Part shown: positions 41,561 to 50,301 of the stretch, one piece after another | How positions within the stretch are numbered: position 1 is the first letter of the stretch | How the letters are laid out: every line of letters begins with the position of its first letter | The notes under the pieces: generated by a model | Database searches by the model: none | What the model was told of the DNA's origin: nothing | What the model saw: the letters and a program-made list of their open reading frames with translations, nothing else | Program-made: the position numbers and the translations under genes | Assembly: GCF_016863515.1 (NCBI RefSeq) | Contig: NZ_BOPA01000037.1 | Span: 1-64,000 of the forward strand | DNA: 64,000 nt | From: Micromonospora gifhornensis | Lineage (GTDB): Bacteria; Actinomycetota; Actinomycetes; Mycobacteriales; Micromonosporaceae | Direction of reading: 5' to 3'

Positions 41561-42970
41561 ATGGCGCAGTTGTCCACAGACGTTTACTGGCATTCCACCG
41601 AACCCACCGAGGTCGGCCCGCCGCTGGACGGTGACGCCTCCTGCGACGTGTGCATCGTCGGCGCGGGCTACACCGGGCTGTGGGCGGCGCACTTCCTCAA
41701 GCAGGCCGAGCCGGGCATGTCGGTGCGGGTGGTGGAGGCGAAGTTCGCCGGCGAGGGCGCCTCGGGCATGAACGCCGGGTTCGTGCAGATGACCGCCGGC
41801 AAGGTGCTGCGTCGGATGCTCTGGTACTACGGCGCGGAGAAGGCGGGTGGGGTGTACCGGGCGGTCGCCCGGTCGATCCTGGAGATCGGCCGGTTCTGCC
41901 GGCAGAACGGCATCGACGCCCAGTACGAGAACACCGGCATCCTCCAGGTGGCCACCGACACCAAGCAGCTGGCCCGACTTGAGCTGCAGATCAAGCGGGC
42001 GCAGCGGGCCGGGGTGACCTCGTTCCGGCTGCTCGACCGGGAACAGGCGCAGGAGCGGATCGGCTCACCGACGGTCCTCGGCGCGCTGAAGGTCAGCGGC
42101 GCACTGCTCAACCCGTACCGGCTGGTGCGCGGGTTGGCGCGGGTGGTGCAGGAGCAGGGTGTGCTGCTGCACGAGCAGACCCCGGCGCAGACCATCGAGA
42201 AGGTCGACGGGAAGTGGCGGATCACCACGCCGCACGGCACGATCACCGCCAACGAGGTGATCGTGGCCACCGAGGCCATGCAGGGCGCGTTCCCCGAGCT
42301 GTACGCGCGCCAGATGCCGGTGTGGAACTACCTGATGGTCACCGAACCGCTTACCGACGAGCAGTTGGGCCGGGTGGCCTGGCCGGGGCGGGAAGGGGTG
42401 GCGAACTCCTTGTCGTTCTCCACCGCGGCCCGGCTGACCGCCGACAACCGGGTGCTCTGGGCCGGCGGCCTGTGGTACATGTTCGGCAACCGGGACACCG
42501 ATCCCCGTCACCGTCGCAACGACGACGCCTTCGACAAGCTGGGCGCGTCGTTCCGGGAGTTCTTCCCACAGTGGCGCGACGTACGGTTCAGCCACGGCAA
42601 CGGCGGGCTGATCAGTTGGAGCCACAGCTTCATCCCGCAGTTCGGCCGTACCGACTCCGGCATGGTCTACGGCCACGGGTACACCGGCAGCGGGATCGCG
42701 GCGAGCCACACCGGCGGGAAGATTCTGCGGGACCTGGTGCTGCGGCGTAAGACGGAGTTCACCGAGCTGGCGTTCGTGACTGTCAACCAGCCCAAGTTCC
42801 TGCCCGCCCCGTTCGGCGACAAGGGCGGCGAGTTCTTCATCTGGCGGCAGCGGGTGGGCGATCGGCTGCCGCTGCTGCTGCCGTACAAGTCGGCGCTGGC
42901 GCCGAACCGGTTCTTCGCCCGCCGGACGGGCTCCCCCGAACGGGCCACCGCGGGCCGCAGCAGCGACTGA
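41561..42970 (+). CDS. FAD-dependent oxidoreductase (DAO family) 2
   Basis: 469 residues. DVCIVGAGYTGLWAAHFLKQ for FAD, GEGASGMNAGFVQMTAGKVL, NEVIVATEAMQGAFPELYAR and the C-terminal MVYGHGYTGSGIAASHTGG. Same overall plan as the DAO at 38418-39803. AAGGAGAG precedes ATG. In this copy Asn replaces the Arg-Asn-Gly-Gly loop (GMNAGF versus GRNGGW), so substrate or chemistry probably differs. Last gene of the rightward ligase operon. Confidence 0.87.
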   Translation: MAQLSTDVYWHSTEPTEVGPPLDGDASCDVCIVGAGYTGLWAAHFLKQAEPGMSVRVVEAKFAGEGASGMNAGFVQMTAGKVLRRMLWYYGAEKAGGVYRAVARSILEIGRFCRQNGIDAQYENTGILQVATDTKQLARLELQIKRAQRAGVTSFRLLDREQAQERIGSPTVLGALKVSGALLNPYRLVRGLARVVQEQGVLLHEQTPAQTIEKVDGKWRITTPHGTITANEVIVATEAMQGAFPELYARQMPVWNYLMVTEPLTDEQLGRVAWPGREGVANSLSFSTAARLTADNRVLWAGGLWYMFGNRDTDPRHRRNDDAFDKLGASFREFFPQWRDVRFSHGNGGLISWSHSFIPQFGRTDSGMVYGHGYTGSGIAASHTGGKILRDLVLRRKTEFTELAFVTVNQPKFLPAPFGDKGGEFFIWRQRVGDRLPLLLPYKSALAPNRFFARRTGSPERATAGRSSD

Positions 42971-42975
42971 CCCAC

Positions 42976-43014
42976 GACCGCGACACCGCCCGCTCGGCGG
43001 TCGGTGTCGCGGTC
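42976..43014. terminator. Bidirectional hairpin terminator
   Basis: Perfect 13-base stem GACCGCGACACCG with its complement at 43002-43014 and a 13-base loop, between the convergent DAO 2 and MBL-fold genes. Confidence 0.75.
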
Positions 43015-43055
43015 CGTCCGCGCTCGTCAGTCGGTGGCCGGCGCGGACGTGTCGG

Positions 43056-44093
43056 TCAGTCGGTGACCGGCGCGGTGAGGTCGGCGTGCAGGGTGCGGCT
43101 CTGGCCCACCGCCAGGTCCCACAGGTCCTCGGCGGCCCGCCCGCTGGCCTGCCACGCCTGCCGGGCCTGCCGCAGCGGCTCCAGCGGCGCCTCGGCGGAG
43201 AGCGCGAAGGTCCCCCAGTGCATGGTGGCCATCCGCTGGGCGCCCAGGTCACCGCAGGCGCGTACGGCCTCCGCCGGATTCATGTGCAGCGGCTTCATGA
43301 ACCAGCGGGGCAGGTACGCGCCGACCGGCATCAGGGCGAGGTCCACCGGACCGCAGCGTTGCCCGATCTCGGTGAAGTACGGCCCGTAGGCGGAATCCCC
43401 GGCGAAGAAGACCCGACGTACCGGGGCGGCGGTGGCAGGGTCGGCGTCGGCCTCCAGCAGCCAACCGCCCCAGAGGCTCTGGCAGCCGTCGAAGAGGGTC
43501 CGGCGGCTCCAGTGGTGCACCGGTACGAACTGGAACTGCACCGCGCCCAGACGGACGCTCTCCCACCAGTCCAGTTCCTCCACGGCGGTGAAGCCCAGCC
43601 GGCGGAACCACCAGCCCAGCCCGCCCGGCACGAGCATCAGCACGTCGCGTGGCAGCCGGCGGATGGTGGGCGCGTCGAGGTGGTCGAAGTGGTTGTGGCT
43701 GATGACCACGGCATCCACCGGTGGCAGTGCCTCCCAGGGCAGGCCGGGTGGGGTGAATCGGGGCCGTACGCCGGGGATGCGCCGTGACCACACCGGATCG
43801 GTGAGCACCACGAGCCCGCCGATCTGGAGCACGAACGAGGCGTGACCGACCCAGGTGGCCACCACCTCGCCCGCGCCGGCGTGCGGTAGCTCAGCGGCCG
43901 GTTGGACGGGGATCTGGTCGACCTCGCTGAGATCGGGCTTCATCCCGCCCTCGGCGATCAGCTTGCGGACCGCCCGGGAGCCGGGCACCGGGTGGGTCAG
44001 CCGGTCGGCGAAGCTGGTCGGCCAACTGCGTTTACCGTGCCTTCCGGAAAGCATCCTGTCAAAGACGCGATAAACACTTCGCGGATATCTCAT
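43056..44093 (-). CDS. MBL-fold hydrolase (NAPE-PLD/UlaG-like)
   Basis: 345 residues. VATWVGHASFVLQIGGLVVL, metal motif HNHFDHLD in VVISHNHFDHLDAPTIRRL, FVPVHHWSRRTLFDGC, FFAGDSAYGPYFTEIG and the terminal TMHWGTF. These are the metallo-beta-lactamase ligands of the NAPE-hydrolysing phospholipase D-like group. ATG at 44093 is preferred over GTG 44096 because GAGG then has a 6-base spacing. It is convergent to the DAO operon and divergent from the ALDH gene. Possible roles include ester/phosphodiester hydrolysis or self-protection. Confidence 0.83.
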   Translation of the reverse strand: MRYPRSVYRVFDRMLSGRHGKRSWPTSFADRLTHPVPGSRAVRKLIAEGGMKPDLSEVDQIPVQPAAELPHAGAGEVVATWVGHASFVLQIGGLVVLTDPVWSRRIPGVRPRFTPPGLPWEALPPVDAVVISHNHFDHLDAPTIRRLPRDVLMLVPGGLGWWFRRLGFTAVEELDWWESVRLGAVQFQFVPVHHWSRRTLFDGCQSLWGGWLLEADADPATAAPVRRVFFAGDSAYGPYFTEIGQRCGPVDLALMPVGAYLPRWFMKPLHMNPAEAVRACGDLGAQRMATMHWGTFALSAEAPLEPLRQARQAWQASGRAAEDLWDLAVGQSRTLHADLTAPVTD

Positions 44094-44191
44094 CACGTAC
44101 CTCGATGCTCTCGCCGGCAGACCCCTGCACCTGCAACATTTGCGCCGTCAGCTAGGCCCAATCGAGGGTATGCCGAGCCTGGTATTTGCGC

Positions 44192-44197
44192 TAGCGT
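44192..44197 (+). promoter_or_regulatory. TAGCGT -10 hexamer of a probably leaderless promoter
   Basis: TAGCGT preceded by TGCGC lies only 7 bases before the ATG of the aldehyde dehydrogenase, which has no Shine-Dalgarno sequence. This spacing puts the transcription start at or next to the ATG. Confidence 0.5.
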
Positions 44198-44204
44198 CTC
44201 TCGC

Positions 44205-45731
44205 ATGTCGGCGACCACACACACCGACAGGCTATCTTTGTCCTGTCTGGACGATTTGCCGCGAGGGTTGTTCATCGCAGGCAAGTGGTCTGCTGCGGAC
44301 GACCATCGCCAATTGGTGTCTTTGCGTCCATCCACGGCAGAGACACTCACGACGGTCGCGCATGCGGGCGTCACCGATGTGGCCAGGTCCGTCGCCGCGG
44401 CCGGTGCCGCCGGCCGACCTGGATCCCGCTGGCACCGGATGTCGCCGGCGGCCCGGTCCCGGATGTTGCATCGGATCGGCGACCTGATCCTCGAGAACGC
44501 CGACCGGCTGGCCCTGCTCGACTGTCTCGACAACGGCAAGCCGCTGCGGGTGGCCCGGGCCGGCGACGTACCGGCCGCCGCCGCGGTGTTCCACTACATG
44601 GCCGGCTGGCCCGGCCGGTTGAACGGCGAGAACGCCTCGATCTACACCGGCAGCCCGGAGCGGCACCTGGCGCTGACCGTACCGGAACCGGTGGGTGTGG
44701 TGGCCGCCATCATTCCGTGGAACTTCCCGCTCTACATGGCGGCGGCGAAGGTGGCCCCCGCCCTGGCGGCCGGCTGCACCGTGGTGCTCAAGCCCGCCGA
44801 GCAGACGCCGCTGTCCGCCCTGGCCCTCGCGCAACTGGCCCAGGAGGCCGGTCTGCCGCCGGGCGTGCTCAACGTCCTCACCGGCGACGCCGCCACGGGT
44901 GCGGCGCTCGCCGCGCATCCGGGCGTCGACAAGGTGACCTTCACCGGGTCGACGGAGGTCGGGCGCAGCATCGTCCGGGGCGCGGCCGTCGACTTCCGCC
45001 GGGTGACCCTGGAACTCGGCGGCAAGTCACCGAACATCGTGTTCGGCGACGCCGACCTGCGGCAGGCGATCGACGGGGCGGCCCACGCGATCTTCTACAA
45101 CCAGGGTGAGACCTGCGTGGCCGGTTCCCGGCTGTACGTGCAACGGCAGGTCTTCGACGAGGTGGTCGCCGGGATCCGGGAGCGGGCCGCGGCGATCAGG
45201 ATCGGCGACGGTCTGGACCGGGACACCGAGATGGGGCCGCTGATCTCCGCGGAGCACCGCACCCGGGTGCTGTCCTACCTGGACTCCGCCCGGGCCGACG
45301 GGGCCCGGGTCACCGGCGGTCAGGTGCCGGACTCGCCGGGCTTCTTCTGCACTCCGGCCGTGGTGACCGACGCCGACCCGCAGGCGCCGGTGGTCCGCGA
45401 GGAGGTGTTCGGCCCGGTGCTGGTGGCCCAACCCTTCGACACGGTGCAGGAGGCGGTGGCGCTGGCCAACGACAGCCCGTACGGGCTCGCCGCCGGCGTG
45501 TTCACCCGCGACCTGGGTCTGGCGCACCAGGTCGGCCGTCGACTGCGCGCCGGCACCGTGTGGATCAACAGCTGGCACGTGCTCGATCCGGCGCTGCCCT
45601 TCGGCGGGATGCGGGGCTCGGGTTGGGGGCGGGAAATGGGCAAGGCGGGCGTCGACGCCTTTCTCGAAACGAAAACACTGATAAATGATCTCGGCAACCG
45701 GTCGTGGGGGCCGACACCTGCTTCGAAGTGA
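44205..45731 (+). CDS. Aldehyde dehydrogenase (NAD(P)-dependent)
   Basis: 508 residues. Full ALDH pattern: VVAAIIPWNFPLYMAAAKVA, FTGSTEVGRSIVRGAA, catalytic Glu in RVTLELGGKSPNIV, catalytic Cys in NQGETCVAGSRLYVQ, and PFGGMRGSGWGREMGKAG. Closest in feel to betaine- or phenylacetaldehyde-type ALDHs. The start at ATG 44205 has no ribosome binding site but a TAGCGT -10 seven bases away, implying a leaderless transcript. Within the cluster it could oxidise an aldehyde released from a carrier (for example an aryl-thiazoline aldehyde) to the acid. Confidence 0.92.
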   Translation: MSATTHTDRLSLSCLDDLPRGLFIAGKWSAADDHRQLVSLRPSTAETLTTVAHAGVTDVARSVAAAGAAGRPGSRWHRMSPAARSRMLHRIGDLILENADRLALLDCLDNGKPLRVARAGDVPAAAAVFHYMAGWPGRLNGENASIYTGSPERHLALTVPEPVGVVAAIIPWNFPLYMAAAKVAPALAAGCTVVLKPAEQTPLSALALAQLAQEAGLPPGVLNVLTGDAATGAALAAHPGVDKVTFTGSTEVGRSIVRGAAVDFRRVTLELGGKSPNIVFGDADLRQAIDGAAHAIFYNQGETCVAGSRLYVQRQVFDEVVAGIRERAAAIRIGDGLDRDTEMGPLISAEHRTRVLSYLDSARADGARVTGGQVPDSPGFFCTPAVVTDADPQAPVVREEVFGPVLVAQPFDTVQEAVALANDSPYGLAAGVFTRDLGLAHQVGRRLRAGTVWINSWHVLDPALPFGGMRGSGWGREMGKAGVDAFLETKTLINDLGNRSWGPTPASK

Positions 45732-45775
45732 GTACCGGTCGCGCTCGGCGACCGGGCACGTCGTGGGGAGGCATC

Positions 45776-46009
45776 GTGACAAGCGAAGAGCAGATGCTTG
45801 ACATCTGGAAGAACATTTTCGGCCGCCAGGTAGGGCCGGACACCGACTTCTTCGACGACCTCGAAGGCGATTCGATGGCGGCAGCGGCCATCGTGCACTG
45901 GGTGAACATCGTCTTCGGCGTACAGCTACCGATGATCGAGGTTTTCGACCGGCCCACTCCGTCGGAACTGACCGGTGCGGTGGACGAACTACGGGCCGCT
46001 GCCCGGTAG
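45776..46009 (+). CDS. Free-standing carrier protein (aryl or peptidyl)
   Basis: 77 residues with the 4'-phosphopantetheine Ser33 in FFDDLEGDSMAAAAIVHWVN. Helix 1 MLDIWKNIFG and the tail RPTPSELTGAVDELRAA are typical. GTG at 45776 has GGGGAGG upstream. It is directly before an NRPS that lacks a loading carrier, so it is the natural acceptor for the aryl-AMP ligase and the donor for the Cy domain. Confidence 0.87.
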   Translation: MTSEEQMLDIWKNIFGRQVGPDTDFFDDLEGDSMAAAAIVHWVNIVFGVQLPMIEVFDRPTPSELTGAVDELRAAAR

Positions 46010-46149
46010 CCGTCGCCCGGCTCGCACCTCTCCCTCACCGGTCGCCAGCAGTCACCGGTCGACCGCAGCTCAAGAACCCGTCCGGGGCACACCTCCGGCG
46101 GGGGCATTCGTACCACTTCGTTGTCAACCGGCCATCCCGAGGGAACGTC

Positions 46150-49100
46150 ATGGACATCGCCAGATCGGAGCACCACCCTTCGTCAGCCAGCGTCCCCCAG
46201 GCCCCGCCGCCGGCACCGTCGCGCGCGGACGCTTCGGGGGCACACTCGGCACCGTTGAGCGATCTGCAGTACGCGTACCTGCTCGGCGAGCTGGGCGATT
46301 TCCAGCTCGGTGGTCCTGCCCTCTTCTTCGAGGAATACGCCTGCCAGGAGCTGGACATCCGGGCCTTCAGCTCGGCCCTGCACCAGCTCATGCGCCGGCA
46401 CGAGATGCTCCGCGCGTCGTTCGACGAGACGGGCCTGCTGCACGTCCAGGACGAGCTGCCCGTACCGCTGACCTACCGGTCGCTGCGCGGGCAGCCGGAA
46501 CACGTCTGTCGGCGGCTGCTCACCCGTAACCGGGAGCGCTGTTACGACGAGGGGCCGCCACGCGGCCGGCACGCGCCGTTCGAGGTCTTCGTCTTCGCCC
46601 TGGACACCCACATCGTGGTGCAGGTCTGCGCGCGGCTGCTGGCCATCGACGGGTTCTCGGGTGAGATCTTCGCCCAGGAGCTGCGGGCCCTGCTCGACGG
46701 CGAGTCGCTGCCCCCGTTGCGGTACACCTTCCGCGAGTACCGCAACGAGGTCGAGCGACGCAAGGACAGCGACGAGCACGAGCGGGCCCGCCGCTACTGG
46801 CTCGACCGGCTGGACACCCTGCCCGCGGCACCGGAGCTGCCGCGCCGCCGGATGACCGGCGACCCCAGCCCACGCCTGGTACGCCGGGTCTTCAAGCTCA
46901 CCGCCGAGCAGTGGACCAGCCTGGCCGCGCGGATCCGGAAGAGTCGACTCACCGGCACGATGGTGCTGGGCGCGGCGTTCTGCGAGGTGCTGCGGCACTG
47001 GTCGAAGAACCCCGACTTCACCATCAACATCATGTACGGCGACCGGCTGCCGTTCCACCCGGAGGTCGACAAGATCATCGGCAACTTCAGCAGCACTCTG
47101 CTGATGGAGTGCCGCCAGGTCGGCCCGGGCAGCACCTTCCTCGACCGGGCCCGCGCCTGGCGCCGGCAACTGCTCCAGGACATGGAACACTCCTCCTTCG
47201 GCGGAGTCTCCGTCATCCGTCAGCTCAACCAGCGCACGGGCAACGCCCGCAACGCGCTGATGCCTGTGGTGTTCACGAGCATGCTCGGCGTCGGGGATCC
47301 GGACACCGGCGTCTTCCTGGAGCATCTCGGCTGGCAGCGGCTGGAGGGCAAGGTCCGTACGCCGCAGGTCGCGTTGGACCACCAGGTCTTCGTGGCCGGC
47401 GGCGCCCTGGTCACCACCTGGGACAGCGCCGACGACCTCTACCCGGCGGGCATGATCGACGACATGTTCGCCGCCTACCGGTCCCTGCTGATCCGGCTGG
47501 CCACCGAGGACGACGCCTGGGGGATGGAGTCGTTCGATCTCACCCCGGCAGCTCAGCTCAAGGTCCGCGAGCAGGTCAACGACACCGCCGCACCGGCCCG
47601 GGTGGCCACCATGCACCAGCTCTTCGAGGAGCAGGCCGAGCGGCAGCCGGACCGGCTCGCGGTGATCGCCGACGGCCGGGAGATCACCTACGCCCAGCTG
47701 CGCGACCAGGCAAACGCGGTCGCGGCGGAACTGGTCGAGGCAGGCGTACGGCCGGGCGAGGTGGTCGGCGTGCAGGCGCTGCGCGGGGCACACCAGATCG
47801 TCGCGTTGCTCGGGGTGCTGATGGCCGGGGCCGCGTACGTGCCGGTCTCGCCACAGTGGCCGCGCCGTCGACGCGAGCAGGTGGCCGAGATCTGTGGACT
47901 GCGGGTGCTGCTGGCCGACCGCAGCATCCAGGACGAGGAGCCGTACGCCGGTGGGCGCAGCATCGACATCGCCAACGCCATCGCCCGGCAGGACGGTGCG
48001 GCGCGGCCGGCGGTGCAGACCAGCCCGGAGTCGTTGGCGTACGTCATCTTCACCTCCGGCACCTCCGGCACGCCGAAGGGCGTGATGATCTCGCACGGCA
48101 GCGTGGTCAACACGCTCGTCGACATCAACGAGCGGTTCGGGCTCAGTCCCCGCGACCGGGTGCTCGCCGTCTCCGACTACACGTTCGACCTGTCGGTGTG
48201 GGACGTGTTCGGGATGCTCGCCGCCGGCGGGACGGTGGTCGTACCGACCGCCGGGCAGGAGCGCGAGGTCACCCACCTCTACGAGTTGTGTCAGGCCACC
48301 GGCGTCACGGTGTGGAACAGCGTGCCGGCGTACCTGGCGATGTTCGTGGAGTTCGTCCGCACCAGCGGTCGGCGTACGCTCACCGAGCTGCGGCTGGCCA
48401 TGGTCAGCGGCGACTGGGTGCCGATCAACCTCGGCGCGGAGCTGGCGGAGATCGCGCCGCATGCGGCCTGCGTGAGCCTCGGCGGCGCGACGGAGGCGTC
48501 GATATGGTCCAACTACCACCCGGTGCCGGTACGCGTACCGCCGCACTGGATCTCGATCCCGTACGGTCATCCGCTGCGCAACCAGCGCTTCCAGGTGCTC
48601 GACGCCGGCCTGCGGGACCGCCCGGACTGGGTGCCGGGTGAGCTGTTCATCGGCGGACGCGGCCTGGCCCTGGGCTACCTGGGCGACGACGAACTGACCG
48701 CCGCCTCGTTCCTGGTGCACCCACGGCAGCAGGAACGGATCTACCGCACCGGCGACTGGGCCCGCTACTGGCCCGACGGCACGCTGGAGTTCCTCGGCCG
48801 GGAGGACCCGCAGGTCAAGGTCAACGGCTTCCGGGTGGAACTCGGCGAGATCGAGGCGGCGCTGCTGGCCCACCCGGCGGTCACCGACGCCGCCGTGGTC
48901 ACCCGCACCGACGGGCGGGCCGTGTCGCTTGTCGCCTTCGTCGCCTCGCAGACCCCGGCCGAGCAGCTGGTCACCCAGCTGAAGGACCACCTGGCGTCCC
49001 GGTTGCCGGAATACATGGTGCCGCGCAGCATCGACGTACGGCAGCGGCTGCCGCTGACCGCCAACGGCAAGGTCGACCGGCGGCAGCTGGCCGAGCAGGC

Positions 49101-50172
49101 CGCCGGCGTGGGGGCGACCCGGCAGGTCGGCGACGACGCTCCCCGTACCAGCACCGAGCGGACGCTTGCCGCGCTGTGGCAGGAGCTGCTGGAGGTGCCG
49201 GAGGTCGGCCGCTCGGTCGACTTCTTCGCCTACGGCGGCAGCTCGCTGCTGGCGGCACGGCTGATGAACCGCATCGAGCAGCAGTTCGGGCGACGGCTGC
49301 CGCTGGCCACGCTCTACACCTCGGGCACCATCGCGGAGATCGCCGCCCTGCTCGACCCGGCCTGTCACGCCGAGCCGGCGGGCAACCTGGTCGCGCTCTC
49401 CGACAACGGGCATCGCCCGCTGATCCTGGTGCACCCGGTCGGCGGCGACCTGCTCTGCTACCGCCCACTGCTCGCCGAGTTGGGCGCCCGGCACCGGGTG
49501 CTGGGCCTGGCCGCGCCGAACCCGGCGCAGCCGGGAGTGACAATCGAGGAGCTGGCCGCCGGTTACCTGGCCGAACTCGCGCCCACGCTCGCGAACGAGC
49601 CGCCGGACCGGCCGATCCGGCTCGCCGGCTGGTCGCTGGGCGGCGTGGTGGCGTACGAGATGGCCCGGCAGTTGCGGCGGCAGGGCCGCGAGTGCGCCGT
49701 ACTGCTCATCGACCCGTGGGTCGGCTGCGGCGCCCACCCGACGGTCGACGACACCACGCTCGTGAAGGCGTTCCTGCACAACCTCGCCGGTACGCCGGTG
49801 GAGGTGCCCATCGACCCGTGCGCCCCGAACGTCGCCCAGGAGACGCTCCGCCGCATCTGGGCGGCCCCGCCCGCGCAGCTCAAAGAGCTGAAATCGGTGA
49901 CGTACGCGGAGGTGCAGGCGATGTACGACGTCTTCGAGGCCAACACCCGGGCGCTGCTGCGGTACTCGCTCGTCCCCGAAGACGGCCTGGAACTGGACGT
50001 GGTGGAGGCGTCGCGAGGGCTCGTCGGCCCGGCGGCCGGCTACCTGTCGCCGCTGCGGCACGCCGCGGCCGAACTCCCAGCCCGCTTCCACATGCTGGAG
50101 GCCGATCACTTCACAGTGGTCGACGGCGAGCACGCCGACGCCGTCGCCCGGTTGGTCGACGAGATGCGATAA
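46150..50172 (+). CDS. NRPS, Cy-A(Cys)-PCP-TE
   Basis: 1340 residues. Cyclisation domain at about 35-460: LPAAPELP, VFTSMLG with Thr376 and TPQVALDHQVF with Asp410, the residues tied to heterocyclisation. Its first motif is RLLAIDGFS (162-170), so the usual first Asp of DxxxxD is Arg. Adenylation domain at about 470-985: FTSGTSGTPKGV, FDLSVWDVF, YRTGDWARYWPDG; my reading of the specificity code is D-L-W-N-M-S-L-I-W, one change from cysteine codes. PCP Ser1032 in YGGSSLLAARL. Thioesterase at about 1100-1340 with Ser1162 in AGWSLGGVVAYEMA and His in EADHFTVVDG. Predicted job: condense the aryl starter with Cys, form a thiazoline and release it. Confidence 0.92.
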   Translation: MDIARSEHHPSSASVPQAPPPAPSRADASGAHSAPLSDLQYAYLLGELGDFQLGGPALFFEEYACQELDIRAFSSALHQLMRRHEMLRASFDETGLLHVQDELPVPLTYRSLRGQPEHVCRRLLTRNRERCYDEGPPRGRHAPFEVFVFALDTHIVVQVCARLLAIDGFSGEIFAQELRALLDGESLPPLRYTFREYRNEVERRKDSDEHERARRYWLDRLDTLPAAPELPRRRMTGDPSPRLVRRVFKLTAEQWTSLAARIRKSRLTGTMVLGAAFCEVLRHWSKNPDFTINIMYGDRLPFHPEVDKIIGNFSSTLLMECRQVGPGSTFLDRARAWRRQLLQDMEHSSFGGVSVIRQLNQRTGNARNALMPVVFTSMLGVGDPDTGVFLEHLGWQRLEGKVRTPQVALDHQVFVAGGALVTTWDSADDLYPAGMIDDMFAAYRSLLIRLATEDDAWGMESFDLTPAAQLKVREQVNDTAAPARVATMHQLFEEQAERQPDRLAVIADGREITYAQLRDQANAVAAELVEAGVRPGEVVGVQALRGAHQIVALLGVLMAGAAYVPVSPQWPRRRREQVAEICGLRVLLADRSIQDEEPYAGGRSIDIANAIARQDGAARPAVQTSPESLAYVIFTSGTSGTPKGVMISHGSVVNTLVDINERFGLSPRDRVLAVSDYTFDLSVWDVFGMLAAGGTVVVPTAGQEREVTHLYELCQATGVTVWNSVPAYLAMFVEFVRTSGRRTLTELRLAMVSGDWVPINLGAELAEIAPHAACVSLGGATEASIWSNYHPVPVRVPPHWISIPYGHPLRNQRFQVLDAGLRDRPDWVPGELFIGGRGLALGYLGDDELTAASFLVHPRQQERIYRTGDWARYWPDGTLEFLGREDPQVKVNGFRVELGEIEAALLAHPAVTDAAVVTRTDGRAVSLVAFVASQTPAEQLVTQLKDHLASRLPEYMVPRSIDVRQRLPLTANGKVDRRQLAEQAAGVGATRQVGDDAPRTSTERTLAALWQELLEVPEVGRSVDFFAYGGSSLLAARLMNRIEQQFGRRLPLATLYTSGTIAEIAALLDPACHAEPAGNLVALSDNGHRPLILVHPVGGDLLCYRPLLAELGARHRVLGLAAPNPAQPGVTIEELAAGYLAELAPTLANEPPDRPIRLAGWSLGGVVAYEMARQLRRQGRECAVLLIDPWVGCGAHPTVDDTTLVKAFLHNLAGTPVEVPIDPCAPNVAQETLRRIWAAPPAQLKELKSVTYAEVQAMYDVFEANTRALLRYSLVPEDGLELDVVEASRGLVGPAAGYLSPLRHAAAELPARFHMLEADHFTVVDGEHADAVARLVDEMR

Positions 50173-50173
50173 C

Positions 50174-50219
50174 CGGCACGGGCCCGCGACGACGTTCTTC
50201 ACGTCGCGGGCCCGTGCCG
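50174..50219. terminator. Strong bidirectional hairpin terminator
   Basis: Perfect 18-base stem (50174-50191 with 50202-50219, arm CGGCACGGGCCCGCGACG) and a 10-base loop right after the NRPS stop; also suits the convergent acyl-CoA dehydrogenase gene. Confidence 0.85.
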
Positions 50220-50301
50220 ATACGGCGGCGGGCAACCGTGGTGCCGGAAGATCGCCCGCCGGCCGTTGCTCCGTCGCCGGTGTTGCTCCGTCGCCGGGGT
50301 G

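Noticed and set aside
46183..50235. 1350-codon minus-strand frame covering the NRPS
   Set aside because: Shadow in GC-rich DNA; Gln/Arg/Val/Gly-rich without domains, while the + strand frame shows all NRPS core motifs.
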